A stretch of DNA of 64,000 nt, taken from contig CANKYO010000011.1 of assembly GCA_947488175.1 (NCBI GenBank), positions 62,001 to 126,000 of the forward strand. The letters run 5' to 3'. A program made the translations under genes and the position numbers. Shown here one piece after another: positions 63,290-64,000 of the stretch. The stretch comes from an uncultured Paracoccaceae bacterium. Its GTDB lineage: Bacteria > Pseudomonadota > Alphaproteobacteria > Rhodobacterales > Rhodobacteraceae. The notes under the pieces were generated by a model. That model worked only from the letters and a program-made list of their open reading frames with translations. It was not told the DNA's origin and made no database searches. Every line of letters begins with the position of its first letter. The stretch's first letter is position 1.

Positions 63290-64000
63290 TGACGGTTCTG
63301 GTGACGGGTGCGACGGGGTTTCTGGGGTCAGTTCTGACTGCAGCGCTGCATGACCAGGGTGCGGACGTGATCGCGACAGGGCGAGATCAGTCGGCGCTTG
63401 ACCGGTTGGCAGCGCGCGGGATCAGAACCGTGCCGATTGATCTGTCCCATCCGGTGCCGCAGTGCGATGCCGACCGGGTTGGTTCGCTTGATGCCGTTGT
63501 GCATTGTGCCGGACTGTCATCGCCCTGGGGCAGTCGCGCACAGTTCACGGCTGGCAATGTGGATGCCACCCGGCATGTTGCCGATCTGGCGGAGCGGGCG
63601 GGTGCGGGTCGTTTCGTGATGATCTCGACCGCCAGCGTCTATTTCCGTTTTGCCGATCAGGACCGGTTGGCAGAAACGCAGGTGCTGCCACCGCCGGTGA
63701 ATGGCTATGCGCTGACCAAGCAACTGGCCGAGCAGGACGTACTGCGCCGTCCGCCGCTTTCACCGGTGGTGATCCGTCCGCGCGGCATCTATGGCGCAGG
63801 GGATACCGCCCTCTTGCCGCGTTTGCTGCGGGTTGCCGCCAAGCGCCCGCTTCCCCGGTTTGCGCAGGATGGCGCCACTGATATTACACATGTCGATGAT
63901 GTTGTCGCGGCGATTATCAAGGCGCTGGAGGCCGGGCCTGAGTTGTCGGGTCAGATAATCAACATCACAGGCGGAGAGGGGATTGCCTTGCCAGACATCA
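63289..64000 (+). CDS. NAD-dependent epimerase/dehydratase (3' end outside window)
   Basis: An extended short-chain dehydrogenase, 237 codons visible. It begins MTVLVTGATGFLGSVL with the GxxGxxG NAD motif, then HCAGLSSPWG, STASVYF and NGYALTKQLAEQ containing the Tyr-x3-Lys pair. Its ATG overlaps the previous stop (TGATG). OleD-type proteins have this family, but so do many sugar epimerases, so specificity is open. The C-terminus lies beyond the window. Confidence 0.85.
   Translation, partial: MTVLVTGATGFLGSVLTAALHDQGADVIATGRDQSALDRLAARGIRTVPIDLSHPVPQCDADRVGSLDAVVHCAGLSSPWGSRAQFTAGNVDATRHVADLAERAGAGRFVMISTASVYFRFADQDRLAETQVLPPPVNGYALTKQLAEQDVLRRPPLSPVVIRPRGIYGAGDTALLPRLLRVAAKRPLPRFAQDGATDITHVDDVVAAIIKALEAGPELSGQIINITGGEGIALPDI

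Noticed and set aside
1..64000. Prophage, gene-transfer agent, CRISPR, IS element, tRNA or rRNA
   Set aside because: No direct-repeat arrays, transposase, integrase, phage structural genes or tRNA cloverleaf were seen on either strand.

Overview
The window looks like chromosomal DNA of a marine-type alphaproteobacterium of the Rhodobacteraceae (Roseobacter group). The grounds are the fused ispDF gene, the dusB-ntrB-ntrC-ntrY-ntrX-trkA-trkH-hfq-hflX string, an NtrC and an NtrX that both lack the sigma54-contact loop, a pyrrolysine-free MttB homologue, small DUF6477/DUF6456-type proteins and a pst operon led by phoR. This is inference from gene content; no rRNA, tRNA, IS element, prophage, CRISPR array or integrase was seen. 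The DNA is gene-dense, every gap is under about 300 bp, and many genes are coupled by 1-4 nt overlaps.

Region 1 (1-7.6 kb, +) is an envelope-biogenesis operon: rseP (cut by the window edge), a 41-codon membrane miniprotein and a strong terminator, then bamA, a Skp/OmpH chaperone, fabZ, lpxA, lpxI and lpxB. Region 2 (7.6-13.2 kb) holds two EamA transporters, a FadL/OmpP1-type porin, a small secreted protein, a DUF218 (YdcF) protein with no normal start codon, a YpfJ-like protein that has lost its metalloprotease residues, and a YrbL-like protein.

Region 3 (13.2-26.6 kb) is mostly housekeeping: guaA, an MttB-family methyltransferase with a hairpin-rich leader, DUF6477 and HTH/DUF6456 proteins, lipA, a membrane-anchored dihaem cytochrome c with a cytochrome c', hpt, a COQ10/RatA START protein with an MmgE/PrpD protein, amtB, and ispDF-pgpA-pncC. 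Region 4 (26.8-38.5 kb, +) is the nitrogen and potassium block: dusB-ntrBC, ntrYX, trkA-trkH, hfq-hflX. A penicillin-acylase-type hydrolase lies convergent to it.

Region 5 (41-48.5 kb, -) is a branched-chain amino-acid-type ABC transport operon: livK (after which an intercistronic stem-loop), livG, a 52-aa membrane miniprotein, livF, a 147-aa secreted protein, livH and livM. The two unusual ORFs are locked in by 4-nt or 1-nt overlaps, and a GlxA/AraC regulator and a VOC protein sit upstream. Region 6 (48.6-53.3 kb) has class II DAHP synthase, a PAS_5 protein, yicC-gmk-gamma carbonic anhydrase and a receiver-like orphan. Region 7 (53.4-60.5 kb, +) is the phosphate regulon phoR-[Pho box]-pstSCAB-phoU-phoB, with four 7-bp repeats in 11-bp register. 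The right edge holds a small membrane protein, gnd, a KAS-III-like enzyme and a truncated NAD-dependent epimerase that may begin a larger lipid or beta-lactone-type cluster.

The best leads for something undescribed are the two extra proteins built into the liv operon, the YpfJ-like pseudo-peptidase, the receiver-like orphan next to phoR with a perfect palindrome at its start, and the mutually exclusive hairpins ahead of mttB.
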